A stretch of 14,406 nucleotides of DNA from FEN-727 sp036508635 (GCA_036508635.1 DATCGY010000147.1:1-14406); one strand, 5' to 3'. Shown: positions 1 to 7,563, counted from the first letter of the stretch. The notes: generated by a model from the sequence alone, not told the origin. A program made the numbers and translations.

Positions 1-490
1 TATCAACGCCCCGCAGCAGCAGCATCGGGTCGGCCGGGCTGCCGTTGAAATAAGTGTCGAAGTGGAGATGTGGAGCGGGCGATGAGTCATCTCTATGCCC
101 CCGTACGGTGCCTATCGGTTGCCCGCGGGCGACGCGCTGCCCTGTCGAGACCTCTATCGCGTCGAGGTCGAGATATGTCGCACGAACCCCGCCGTAGTGG
201 ACGATAGTAACGAATCGGCCACGGGGGAGCTCTCCGACCCACTGGACCTTGCCGTCTTGGGCGGAGGCGACCGTCTCGCCCGGCGTGGCAGCGATATCTA
301 CACCCTGGTGGCCGCCTTGCCCGTAAGGGCCGGATGGTTTCTCAAAGCCGCGCAGCACTTCACCGGTGACAGGCCAGGCAAACCCTCCCGGCGCGGCTCG
401 AAGACGAGCGACCGGCACCAGGACGAGAAACGGTATGAACATAAGAGCGAGAGCGGCCAAAGCCGCCGTGCGGTTATTTGAGGAAGGCAT
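1..490 (-). CDS. M23-family metallopeptidase (LytM/peptidoglycan endopeptidase type), 3' end cut by window
   Basis: Reading leftward from the ATG at 488-490, 163 codons stay open to the window edge, so the C-terminus is missing. The protein begins with a charged N-terminus and a hydrophobic segment at about residues 8-28 (signal peptide or anchor). A short linker leads into an M23 domain: H61-x3-D65 and the H141-x-H143 of a PHLHF motif are the expected zinc ligands and catalytic His. The usual second catalytic His of the 'YxHL' motif is replaced, with YLDL at 106-109 (Asp108). As far as I recall this is common in short secreted actinobacterial M23 proteins. The family cuts peptidoglycan cross-bridges outside the cell, and some members are non-catalytic regulators. 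A GGAGG lies four bases before the ATG and a promoter lies at 568-596. It is divergent from pckG. The family call is solid; the substrate is unknown. Confidence 0.85.
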   Translation of the reverse strand, partial: MPSSNNRTAALAALALMFIPFLVLVPVARLRAAPGGFAWPVTGEVLRGFEKPSGPYGQGGHQGVDIAATPGETVASAQDGKVQWVGELPRGRFVTIVHYGGVRATYLDLDAIEVSTGQRVARGQPIGTVRGHRDDSSPAPHLHFDTYFNGSPADPMLLLRGVD

Positions 491-567
491 CGGGCCTCCG
501 GCTTCCGGGCAACGTTTGAGTCCACGGACTGCACGGAGAGAAGGGGGAGAGAAAGCAATCCAAGCAC

Positions 568-596
568 ATGTTATTAAACAAACCAGGCAAAGTCAA
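568..596 (-). promoter_or_regulatory. Sigma-70-like promoter for the M23 peptidase gene
   Basis: On the minus strand, TTGACT (596-591) and TAACAT (573-568) are separated by exactly 17 bases. Transcription would start near 561, giving a leader of about 70 bases. The leader includes a small palindrome, AGTCC-AC-GGACT, at 519-530. The stretch 491-677 holds no gene that I can support. Confidence 0.6.
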
Positions 597-677
597 GACA
601 GCGCCGCACGAGGCGACCGGTTATGACCCCACCGTACCACTTGCTCCATTGTTGTGTTTCTTCGCAGAAAAAAGGTT

Positions 678-706
678 TTGACGCCCGCGCATGAAATCAC
701 TATCAT
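678..706 (+). promoter_or_regulatory. Sigma-70-like promoter for pckG
   Basis: TTGACG (678-683), a 17-base spacer and TATCAT (701-706) match the consensus at 5 of 6 positions in each box. The predicted start is near 713, giving a leader of about 130 bases before pckG. No other promoter of this quality is seen between the divergent genes on this strand. Confidence 0.65.
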
Positions 707-712
707 ACTCGG

Positions 713-842
713 AAATGGAGGGCGTTCCTCCGCTCCAAGATTCCCGAGCAAGTGGACCGGGGGTTGATGCTACCCACTTGGCATTGACTGGTTTACACGG
801 TGCCGGTGTACCGCCGGCTGCCCGTCACGAGAGGTTGGACAT
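713..842 (+). other. Structured 5' leader of pckG
   Basis: The predicted untranslated leader contains two simple hairpins. The first is GGAGG (717-721) with CCTCC (727-731) around a 5-base loop. The second is CAAGTGG (749-755) with CCACTTG (774-780) around 18 bases. I do not recognise a named riboswitch and there is no T-run that would mark an attenuator. The ribosome-binding site AGAGG (830-834) is at the 3' end, 8 bases before the ATG. Confidence 0.35.
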
Positions 843-2720
843 ATGGAAGAGACATTGAAGTATCTCGAGGAGAACCTCGAACCGCAGCATTTCAAGAAGC
901 TGGCGGACCTCGGTCAGACCGACATGAGCAAGTTCGTCGCAATGGCCATGAAGCTCTGTAAGCCGGCCAGCGTCTTCATAGCCACTGACTCGTCGGAGGA
1001 CCGTGAATACGTACGGCGGAGGGCGATCGAGCTCGGCGAAGAATTCGAGCTCGCGATAGAAGGCCACACTTATCATTTCGACGGCATAAAGGACCAGGGT
1101 CGCGATAAGGAGAACACGCGGCAACTCCTGCCCCCGAACGTCCACCTGGGAGAGCACTTCAACTACATGCTTAGGGATGAGGGCCTCGAGGAAGTCCTCG
1201 GCATTCTGGACGGGGCGATGTCCGGTAAAGAGATGGTGGTGCGCTTTTACTGCCTTGGCCCAAGGAGCTCCGTCTTCTCGCAGCTCTGTTGCCAGATAAC
1301 CGACTCGTTCTACGTCGGGCATAGCGAAGACCTCCTCTACAGGCCAGGCTACGAGGAGTTCCGGCGCGCCGGAGAGGGCGTCGAGCACTTCCGTTTCCTG
1401 CACTCGGCGGGCAGGCTCGAGAACGGTGTCTGTGCTGATATCGACAAGCGGCGCATGTTTATCGACCTCGAAGAAAACACCGTATACAGCGTCAACACCC
1501 AGTACGGCGGCAACACGATGGGCCTCAAGAAGCTGGCCATGCGGCTCGGCATCCAGAAAGGCCTGCGCGAGGGCTGGCTGACCGAGCATATGTTCATAGT
1601 CGGGGTGCGAGGACCCAAGGGACGCAAGACCTACATGACCGGCGCCTACCCCAGCATGTGCGGAAAGACATCGACCGCGATGATCACGGGACAGACTATT
1701 GTCGGGGACGACATCGCGTACCTCAAGAAGATCGGCGGAGACGTCCGCGCCGTAAACGTCGAGCACGGCATCTTCGGCATTATCCAGGACGTCAACCCCG
1801 AGGACGACCCAGGGATATACGAAGCCCTGACCTCCCCGGGCGAAGCGATATTCTCGAACGTGCTCGTGAAGGAGGAAGAACCGTACTGGCTCGGCATGGG
1901 TTCCGATATACCGGAAAGCGGGCTCAACTTCTCCGGTGAATGGCACGAGGACAAGAAGGACGCCAGGGGCAAGGGGATCGACCCGTCACACAAGAACGCG
2001 CGGTTCACCATAAGCCTCGATATGCTCGAGAACTGCGATGAAAACCTGGACAACCCCGAGGGTGTGCCTGTCAAGGCGATGATATTCGGCGGGCGCGATT
2101 CAGATACGTCGGTGCCGGTCGAACAGTCGTTCGACTGGGTGCACGGCGTGATAACCAAAGGCGCGTCCCTCGAGTCCGAGACTACCGCCGCGACGCTCGG
2201 CGCCGAAGGCGTGCGCGAGTTCAACCCGATGTCCAACCTCGACTTCCTCGCGGCTTCCCTCGACACGTACTTGCAGAAATACCTCGAGTTCGCCGCTGTG
2301 CTCTCGAAGCCGCCGAAGATATTCGCTGTCAACTACTTCCTGATCGACGACGAGGGCAAGTACATAACGGGCATGCTCGACAAGAAGGTCTGGATGCTCT
2401 GGATTGAAGAGCGGGTCCACGACGAGGTCGGAGCGCTCAAGACCCCTACGGGGAATATCCCTCTCTACAAAGACCTCCGCAGGCTATTCAAGAGCGCACT
2501 GGGCTTGGAGTATACCGAGGAGCAGTACAAGCTGCAGTTCACGGTGAGGGTCCCGGAGCAGCTCGCGAAGATAATGCGCATAGAGGCGATCTACCGCCAG
2601 GAATGGGGGATCCCAGAGGTGCTCTTCACGCAGTTGGACGAGCAGCGCAAGCGTCTCGAGCAAGCCAGAGAAGCGTTTGGCGACTACATCTCGCCCTTGA
2701 TGCTCTCGCAGGGACTTTAG
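843..2720 (+). CDS. pckG: Phosphoenolpyruvate carboxykinase (GTP)
   Basis: The 625-residue product interconverts oxaloacetate + GTP with PEP + GDP + CO2 in the cytoplasm. This reaction feeds gluconeogenesis or, in anaerobes, carboxylation of PEP. Length is normal for the GTP-dependent family (about 600-620). Visible motifs are the YGGN loop (221-224), the P-loop PSMCGKTST with hyper-reactive Cys273, Lys275 and Thr276, the metal-binding GDD (288-290), NARF (385-388) and the FGGR/FDWVHGV nucleotide-binding stretch (415-436). The P-loop and C-terminal third are divergent from the common family form (PSACGKTN), so this is an outlying clade of the family. The ATG has AGAGG 8 bases upstream. The gene is monocistronic, with its own promoter at 678-706, and converges on the hydrolase gene. 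Confidence 0.95.
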   Translation: MEETLKYLEENLEPQHFKKLADLGQTDMSKFVAMAMKLCKPASVFIATDSSEDREYVRRRAIELGEEFELAIEGHTYHFDGIKDQGRDKENTRQLLPPNVHLGEHFNYMLRDEGLEEVLGILDGAMSGKEMVVRFYCLGPRSSVFSQLCCQITDSFYVGHSEDLLYRPGYEEFRRAGEGVEHFRFLHSAGRLENGVCADIDKRRMFIDLEENTVYSVNTQYGGNTMGLKKLAMRLGIQKGLREGWLTEHMFIVGVRGPKGRKTYMTGAYPSMCGKTSTAMITGQTIVGDDIAYLKKIGGDVRAVNVEHGIFGIIQDVNPEDDPGIYEALTSPGEAIFSNVLVKEEEPYWLGMGSDIPESGLNFSGEWHEDKKDARGKGIDPSHKNARFTISLDMLENCDENLDNPEGVPVKAMIFGGRDSDTSVPVEQSFDWVHGVITKGASLESETTAATLGAEGVREFNPMSNLDFLAASLDTYLQKYLEFAAVLSKPPKIFAVNYFLIDDEGKYITGMLDKKVWMLWIEERVHDEVGALKTPTGNIPLYKDLRRLFKSALGLEYTEEQYKLQFTVRVPEQLAKIMRIEAIYRQEWGIPEVLFTQLDEQRKRLEQAREAFGDYISPLMLSQGL

Positions 2721-2729
2721 CTGACCAGT

Positions 2730-2747
2730 CCGGCCAATAAGGTCCGG
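2730..2747. terminator. Possible bidirectional hairpin between convergent genes
   Basis: CCGG-CC (2730-2735) pairs with GG-T-CCGG (2741-2747) around an AATAA loop, with one bulged T. A competing hairpin, TCCGG/CCGGA, overlaps at 2743-2756. It sits 9 bases after the pckG stop and 30 bases after the hydrolase stop. There is no T-run on either side, so termination is inferred mainly from position. Confidence 0.3.
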
Positions 2748-2777
2748 AAGACCGGATGACGCGGCGGGCCGGGCAGG

Positions 2778-3548
2778 TTAGTCCTGGGAATTCCTCAAGC
2801 GGCCGACCCATTCGAGAAAGCAGTCGAGCGTCCGGGGGTCCTGGCGAAGCCGGTGCTTACCCCCGGGCAGCAGACACTGCTCCTTCGGCTCGCCCGCGGC
2901 CGCGAAGAGTGCCCTGCCCTGTTCCACCGGGACCGTCTCGTCATCGTCCCCTTGTACGATGAGCAAAGGGATGGGGCTGACCCCTGACACAAAGTCGATC
3001 GCGTCGTATTTCTCTATGTCGTCGTAGAACCAGTCGGGCGTCGGTGGGAAGTGTAGCTCCTTGATGATGCCGGTTTCGCGCGCGCCTTCTATGAACGACA
3101 TGCAGTAATCCCTCGGGAACACCTCTGTCAAGCGGGCCGGCGCGGCGAACGCGGCCACCCCGTCGACGCCGCCGTGCTCCGCGGCGTACATGATGGATAG
3201 CGCCCCGCCGGCCGAGAAGCCGCCGAGGTAGAGGCCATCGAACCGTCCGGCCAGATCCTCGCGGGCGTATCGCACAACCTCTTTGAGGTCCGCGTACCAG
3301 CCACCCATGTAGAAATCGCCCTCGGAATCGCCGGTGCCCCTGAGGTTCACGAACAGGGTCGAGCAACCGCTGGCGGCAAGCTGGCGCGCCAGGCCCGGGT
3401 ACCCCGGGTCGGAAGGGTCGGGTACTGAGAGCGGAATGCCGTGGCACATGACAACAAGCGAGGTTGGACCCGGGGTCTCATACAGGACTCCCCTGAGCCT
3501 GAGTCCCTCACACTCGATTTCTACGTCAACCGTCTCAATTTCCACCAT
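2778..3548 (-). CDS. Alpha/beta-hydrolase family protein (serine hydrolase, peptidase S9/S15-like)
   Basis: The 256-residue protein has the alpha/beta-hydrolase signature: an oxyanion HG (36-37), the nucleophile elbow G-F-S112-A-G-G, an acid at Asp203 in GDDDETVP, and His232 in GGKHRLRQD. The catalytic triad is therefore complete. No signal peptide is seen, so it is probably cytoplasmic. Members cleave esters, amides or thioesters, and the substrate cannot be told from the sequence. It starts 6 bases after the stop of the metallo-beta-lactamase-fold gene. AGGTG about 9 bases before its ATG lies inside the end of that gene, so the two are very likely cotranscribed. It converges on pckG. Confidence 0.85.
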   Translation of the reverse strand: MVEIETVDVEIECEGLRLRGVLYETPGPTSLVVMCHGIPLSVPDPSDPGYPGLARQLAASGCSTLFVNLRGTGDSEGDFYMGGWYADLKEVVRYAREDLAGRFDGLYLGGFSAGGALSIMYAAEHGGVDGVAAFAAPARLTEVFPRDYCMSFIEGARETGIIKELHFPPTPDWFYDDIEKYDAIDFVSGVSPIPLLIVQGDDDETVPVEQGRALFAAAGEPKEQCLLPGGKHRLRQDPRTLDCFLEWVGRLRNSQD

Positions 3549-3554
3549 GGCGCA

Positions 3555-4382
3555 TCACACCTGGAGAAGTATCCCGGTAGCTCCCGGGATGAAACGCTCT
3601 TTGAACCTGTCCTGCATGCGCGACATGACAACAGAACCGGTGCAATGGTTGAACATCATCATCTGTGGTTTTATCTCCTCCAGGAAATCCATCGTCGCCT
3701 CGACCTTCGAGACGGGCGCGCCCATGCCGAGATGAGTGCCTCCTATGACAGCTTTGATGCTGCCGGAGGGTGTTGTCTCGAGCACGTGCTTCAAGATGTT
3801 CACCGCTCCGGAGTGGGCGCAGCCAGTCAATACGACGGCGCCGTCCGGGGCGTCGACGACGAGGGCCTGGTCGTCGGTGAAAGGGTCCGGTACGAGCTCG
3901 CGGCCCTCACCCACAAAGAGGTTCGGCTCCGGGCCTTCGAACTCGGTCACTCTTGGCACCTCTCCCGTAAGCCTGACCCCCGGCAGGACATCGACCGGGC
4001 CGCTGTTGAGCTCCACGCCCTGGCTCATCGCCTCGAGTGCCTCGGGGCGGTACGGGATCCCGACGTACCGTTTCATGGCGCCAGCGACGAAATACCTGTG
4101 CGCAAGGGCGCCGGGGTGCAAATAGATCTTCTTAGGGCCGGAATTGGACAGGACCGCCCACAGTCCGCCGGCATGGTCGGCATGGCCATGGGAGAGCCCG
4201 ATGCCCTCGACGGAACGAAGATCGATGCCCATGAGATTGGCGTTGTGGACCGTGACATCCGTCTGTCCGCAATCCCATAGGAAGGAGCGCCCATCGACCT
4301 CGAGGAAGACAGAAAGCCCGTGCTCGGCCTTTGTCAAGAGTCCCGCCGTATTGTCGCAGAGTATGGCTACCCTGACATCCAT
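3555..4382 (-). CDS. Metallo-beta-lactamase-fold protein, dihydropterin/RFA-P synthase-like subfamily
   Basis: The 275-residue protein carries the metal site HGHADH (His65, His67, Asp69, His70) followed by GCAHSG (His190), GGTHL (His217) and a late FNHC (His246). This pattern and order match the subfamily annotated as 7,8-dihydropterin-6-methyl-4-(beta-D-ribofuranosyl)aminobenzene 5'-phosphate synthase-like. In methanogens that enzyme makes a methanopterin precursor. Bacterial members are widespread in anaerobes and mostly uncharacterised, so the actual reaction here is open. GGGG lies about 7 bases before the ATG. It is the first gene of a leftward pair with the hydrolase and is divergent from the DUF362 gene, with a 65-bp shared upstream region. 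Confidence 0.85.
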   Translation of the reverse strand: MDVRVAILCDNTAGLLTKAEHGLSVFLEVDGRSFLWDCGQTDVTVHNANLMGIDLRSVEGIGLSHGHADHAGGLWAVLSNSGPKKIYLHPGALAHRYFVAGAMKRYVGIPYRPEALEAMSQGVELNSGPVDVLPGVRLTGEVPRVTEFEGPEPNLFVGEGRELVPDPFTDDQALVVDAPDGAVVLTGCAHSGAVNILKHVLETTPSGSIKAVIGGTHLGMGAPVSKVEATMDFLEEIKPQMMMFNHCTGSVVMSRMQDRFKERFIPGATGILLQV

Positions 4383-4400
4383 CGTTGAACCCCTTTCGTC

Positions 4401-4430
4401 GTGACCCTAAACTTTATTAAGCTTGATAAT
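4401..4430 (+). promoter_or_regulatory. Promoter for the DUF362 ferredoxin gene
   Basis: GTGACC (4401-4406), an 18-base spacer and GATAAT (4425-4430) form a reasonable sigma-70-like promoter. The start would be near 4437, only about 11 bases before the ATG at 4448, so the mRNA would be almost leaderless. The AT-rich core (TTATTAAGCTTGATAAT) is shared with the divergent gene, for which I could not fix a clear promoter. Confidence 0.45.
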
Positions 4431-4447
4431 AGACGAAATGCACTTGC

Positions 4448-5614
4448 ATGAGCAGAATGGAGCCACTGTTGGAGAGAGATAAAGATGTCGCACTCGTCAG
4501 ATGTGAGAGTTACGAGCGTGGTGAGGTGGAGGAACGGGTCGCCCGTGCGTTCGACCTGGTCGGCGGCCCCGCCGCGGTGATCAAACCCGGCGAGTCGGTC
4601 TTCCTGAAAGTCAACGCCCTTCTAGCTTACGAGCCGGATCGGGCGGTTACCACTCACCCCGAGGTCGTAAGGGCGGTCGCGCTTCAGCTGCAGAAGGTGA
4701 CCGACAGGATCACCATTGGCGACAACCCGGGCGGGCCGTTCAGCGTCGAGCGCGTGTATGAGAAGACGGGGTTCGCGAAAGTAGCGGAAGAGACGGGTTG
4801 CTCGCTCTGCCTTGATTCGTCCGCCAGGCAGGTCGTCCTGCACGAGGGCAGAAGCATGAAGTCTTTCACGATCTCCGAGGCGATGGCTTCTGCCGATCGG
4901 CTGGTCTCGGTCTCCAAGTTCAAAACCCACATGTCCATGAACGTCACCTGCGCGGTAAAGAACATGTTCGGAGCGGTGCCGGGGATGAACAAGTTCACCT
5001 ACCACGGCCGGTTCAGCCGCGAGGAGGATTTCGCAAATCTCATCGTGGATGTGGCGCTGGCGTCGGACCCGGACTTCCACGTGGTGGACGCGGTCATCGG
5101 GATGGACGGCAACGGGCCGAGACAGGGCAGGGCAAGGCCTTTGGGCGTGATAGCCGCCGGGCGCGATGCTTTTGCCGTCGACCTGGCGATGATGGGGGTC
5201 ATCGCCCATGAGCCACGCGTGAACAAACCACTGGCCGCCGCTATCGACAGGGGTTTGTGCCCACCGATCACTTCCGACCTGAACCTGGTCGGTGACGATC
5301 TGCGGGAGCTTGCGGTCGCCGACTTCGTGATGCCTACCAAGAAGGACATCGGCTCTCGCGTACCGGGCTTCGTAATGGAAAGGATCGGCGGGATGGTGTC
5401 CCTTCGCCCCGTGCCCTCCGCCAAACGATGCACCGGTTGCATGATGTGCGCGGAGGTGTGTCCCGAGAACGCGGTAATGATGGTTGATTCGGTCGCGCGG
5501 ATCGATACTCGCAAGTGCATAAAGTGCTACTGCTGTCACGAGCTCTGCGAAGCCGACGCCATCGACCTGGAGAAACCTTGGCTGATGAGACTTGCCCGGC
5601 TTAAAACTGACTGA
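4448..5614 (+). CDS. DUF362 domain protein with C-terminal 2x[4Fe-4S] ferredoxin
   Basis: The 388-residue protein has a DUF362 domain (about 10-300), including GDNPGG (91-96) and the SKFKTHMSMNVTCAVKNMFG stretch (155-174) typical of the family. A bacterial ferredoxin domain follows: C328-x2-C331-x2-C334-x3-C338-P and C357-x2-C360-x2-C363-x3-C367, enough for two [4Fe-4S] clusters. Such proteins are common in anaerobes and are thought to be cytoplasmic electron carriers or iron-sulfur-dependent enzymes; the reaction is unknown. The start is uncertain: neither ATG 4448 nor ATG 4457 has a clear Shine-Dalgarno sequence, which fits the very short leader predicted. It is divergent from the metallo-beta-lactamase-fold gene and converges on the lipoprotein gene. 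Confidence 0.88.
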   Translation: MSRMEPLLERDKDVALVRCESYERGEVEERVARAFDLVGGPAAVIKPGESVFLKVNALLAYEPDRAVTTHPEVVRAVALQLQKVTDRITIGDNPGGPFSVERVYEKTGFAKVAEETGCSLCLDSSARQVVLHEGRSMKSFTISEAMASADRLVSVSKFKTHMSMNVTCAVKNMFGAVPGMNKFTYHGRFSREEDFANLIVDVALASDPDFHVVDAVIGMDGNGPRQGRARPLGVIAAGRDAFAVDLAMMGVIAHEPRVNKPLAAAIDRGLCPPITSDLNLVGDDLRELAVADFVMPTKKDIGSRVPGFVMERIGGMVSLRPVPSAKRCTGCMMCAEVCPENAVMMVDSVARIDTRKCIKCYCCHELCEADAIDLEKPWLMRLARLKTD

Positions 5615-5652
5615 CCACCTGGCGGTACGATACTGTAAAACCCTGGCAGAAA

Positions 5653-5670
5653 CGCCCGGGCTCGCGGGCG
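5653..5670 (-). terminator. Terminator hairpin after the lipoprotein gene
   Basis: CGCCCG (5653-5658) and CGGGCG (5665-5670) form a perfect 6-bp GC stem immediately after the lipoprotein stop codon. In the leftward transcript it is followed by GTTTCTG, a weak U-rich tail. Outer near-complementary arms at about 5617-5628 and 5677-5689 could extend it, so it may also stop rightward transcription from the DUF362 gene. Confidence 0.5.
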
Positions 5671-6417
5671 CTATCGTCCGCCCAGGTTGGGGGCCTCTAT
5701 GCTCACGGGCTCGTTGAAGTCGGTGAAATCGACCTCCATGTTCATGATCAGCGTCCCAGGGGTCGCAAGTGCCGACAGGTCGCCGGCGAAAGACATGGTC
5801 GCCTTTTCGATGCGGTAGGTCTCCCTCTGAACCCAGACATCCATCCTGGCTTTCTTGCCTTTGAAGACCGATGGGTCGATCCCCGAGACGTTGAACGACT
5901 TCACGAACTTGCCAAGGTCGAGATCGAACTTGAGATGATACGTATCGCCCTTTTTGTCAACGAGCTGGACGTTTGTGGCTGACTGCAGGTATTTTGAGTT
6001 TACGATTCCAGCGGGCGTGGAGCTTTCGATAGACTTGCTCTGCTTTTCGGTCCAGGTATCCGAGCCGGGCAGCTTCACGAACGCCTGGCTCCCCAGGATT
6101 ATCACCTCTGACCTTGCGCCAGAGGATACCACCTTGAGGTGCCACCTGTCGGGCTTTTCGTAGACCCCCTGATACGAGACGGTGGCCGAGCGCTGCCCGC
6201 CTGGGATCTTGAAGTCGATCTCGCTGTCGAGCCTCATGTTGACCGACTTCAGCTGGTCCTGGGCGTACATGGCCTTTTTGATTATCTCGGAGGGAGTTGA
6301 CGCCGCCTGGCGGCCGCAGCCGGCAAGTACGAGTATCAGTGCCGCTACGAGGAACGAGCACAACGCCCCACGGAGGCTCGATGGCTCCGTGCGTCGCGTA
6401 AAGCCGATGCCCGCCAT
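5671..6417 (-). CDS. Lipoprotein of the LppX/LprAFG (LolA-like) type
   Basis: I place the start at the ATG at 6415-6417 because AAGGGG sits 6 bases before it; a second ATG at 6421-6423 has the same AAGGGG abutting it. The 248-residue product has a lipoprotein signal: basic TRR (7-9), a hydrophobic run (18-31) and lipobox L-A-G-Cys34. After the lipid anchor the domain begins TPSEIIKKAM and has alternating beta strands. It ends in a segment on Phe-Asn-Val-Ser-Gly and bound-ligand-like strands, as in actinobacterial LppX/LprG lipid carriers. Its likely place is the outer face of the membrane, where it may carry a lipid; the ligand is unknown. It is the second gene of a pair with the BadF-type activator, whose stop codon lies in the overlap. 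Confidence 0.75.
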   Translation of the reverse strand: MAGIGFTRRTEPSSLRGALCSFLVAALILVLAGCGRQAASTPSEIIKKAMYAQDQLKSVNMRLDSEIDFKIPGGQRSATVSYQGVYEKPDRWHLKVVSSGARSEVIILGSQAFVKLPGSDTWTEKQSKSIESSTPAGIVNSKYLQSATNVQLVDKKGDTYHLKFDLDLGKFVKSFNVSGIDPSVFKGKKARMDVWVQRETYRIEKATMSFAGDLSALATPGTLIMNMEVDFTDFNEPVSIEAPNLGGR

Positions 6418-6419
6418 CG

Positions 6420-7427
6420 TCATCCCCTTGGAACGCGCCCGGCCGGTGAGTCGAACTCGAGCTCCCACTTGCCGCAGCGCCCGCCCCAGCATGCCAGGGT
6501 CTCTCTGCCGCTCTTTATCTTGACTATCTCGCAGTTGTTGGAGCACCCGGAACAATTGAACGATGAGGTCACATACTCGAAATCGGCAAGTGAGAAACCT
6601 CGGAAGTTGCTCTCGCCCATGTACCTGGCCTCGTCCATCACGAGGAGAGCCACCCCTATGGCGCCCATCACGTTGTGATACCGCGGAATATTGACCTCGA
6701 GGTCGAGAGCGTCTTCGAATGCTCTTTTCATCCCGATGTTAGCGGCGACGCCGCCCTGGAACACAACCGGGGCCTCGAGTTTCTTCCCCTTGGCGAGGTT
6801 ATTCAGGAAGTTGCGGACGAGCGACCGGCACAGGCCCAGGACGATCTCCTCGATGGGGTAGCCGACCTGCTGCTTGTGGATCATGTCGCTCTCGGCGAAC
6901 ACGGAGCAGCGCCCCGCGATCTGGGCGCCCTCGTTTGCCTTGAGAGCCAGGTCGCCGAACTCTTCGACGGGTACCCCGAGGCGCGCTGACTGGTGGTCGA
7001 GGAACGAGCCCGTTCCCGCGGCGCAGACGGTGTTCATGGCAAAATCGGTGACTATGCCGTCACGCAGGAGGATTAGCTTCGAATCCTGGCCGCCGATCTC
7101 GAGCACCGTACGAACCCCTGGTACGATGTGCGATGCAGCTACGGCGTGGGAGGTTATCTCGTTTTTCACCAGGTCGGCGCCTATAACGACACCTGTGAGG
7201 TAGCGCGCGCTTCCGGTGGCGGCGGCTCCCCTGACGTTCACCTGCCCGTCGAGCTTCTTCCCTACTGCGCGCATGCCTTCCTGGACAGCCTGGATCGGCT
7301 GGCCCATGGTGCGGAGGTATTCGGACGCGAGCACGTCGCCCGACGAATCGAGCGCCACGACGTTGGTCGAGACGGAGCCTACGTCAATACCGAGGAAAAT
7401 GTCTATCTTGTCGTCGTTATCATTCAT
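6420..7427 (-). CDS. BadF/BadG/BcrA/BcrD (HgdC-type) ATPase, putative 2-hydroxyacyl-CoA dehydratase or benzoyl-CoA reductase activator
   Basis: The fold is the ASKHA ATPase of HgdC-type activators, which spend ATP to push a low-potential electron from a [4Fe-4S] cluster at the dimer interface into a partner enzyme. From ATG 7425-7427 (335 residues), the visible motifs are phosphate-1 GIDVGS (13-18), EIGGQDSK (110-117), NTVCAAGTG with cluster ligand Cys135, GRCSVFAES with second ligand Cys174, and FQGGVAAN (223-230). After the ATPase comes an extra Cys module: C292-x2-C295-x3-C299, then Cys313 and Cys318. A similar module joins the activator to DUF2229 in very long fused activators. The start is unsure. 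TTG at 7440-7442 has the better ribosome site (AGGAAAGGG), and TTG 7488-7490 is also in frame. No dehydratase subunit gene is nearby. Confidence 0.88.
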   Translation of the reverse strand: MNDNDDKIDIFLGIDVGSVSTNVVALDSSGDVLASEYLRTMGQPIQAVQEGMRAVGKKLDGQVNVRGAAATGSARYLTGVVIGADLVKNEITSHAVAASHIVPGVRTVLEIGGQDSKLILLRDGIVTDFAMNTVCAAGTGSFLDHQSARLGVPVEEFGDLALKANEGAQIAGRCSVFAESDMIHKQQVGYPIEEIVLGLCRSLVRNFLNNLAKGKKLEAPVVFQGGVAANIGMKRAFEDALDLEVNIPRYHNVMGAIGVALLVMDEARYMGESNFRGFSLADFEYVTSSFNCSGCSNNCEIVKIKSGRETLACWGGRCGKWELEFDSPAGRVPRG

Positions 7428-7536
7428 TCTTATTTCTGACAATTTCGCCCTTTCCTGCAACAGTTTCCCGCGAACCGCGTCAGATATCAATACGAGTCCG
7501 CGGCCGGTATGGTTTCGCGATTGATCGGCGCACCTC

Positions 7537-7563
7537 TAGTAGCCGGCCGGGCGGCCGCCACTA
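7537..7563 (-). terminator. Hairpin at the dnaB stop codon
   Basis: In the leftward RNA a strong hairpin forms across the dnaB stop. TAGTGGC pairs with GCTACTA (including one G-U) and continues, after one bulged G, with GGCC/GGCC around a GCCC loop. It lacks a U-run, so it could be a terminator or an mRNA 3'-end stabiliser. The rest of the gap to the next gene (7428-7536) has no clear promoter. Confidence 0.4.

Noticed and set aside
825..1946. Long minus-strand open frame inside pckG
   Set aside because: It is antisense to a clearly conserved enzyme and looks like a codon-usage shadow; the product shows no recognisable domain.
4622..5539. 305-residue minus-strand frame opposite the DUF362 gene
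   Set aside because: It is rich in His and Arg as expected from antisense GC-rich coding DNA, and the plus strand has clear ferredoxin motifs.
6418..6555. Longer N-terminus for the lipoprotein
   Set aside because: It would bury the lipobox far inside the protein and overlap the conserved end of the activator gene; the start at 6417 gives a normal signal peptide.
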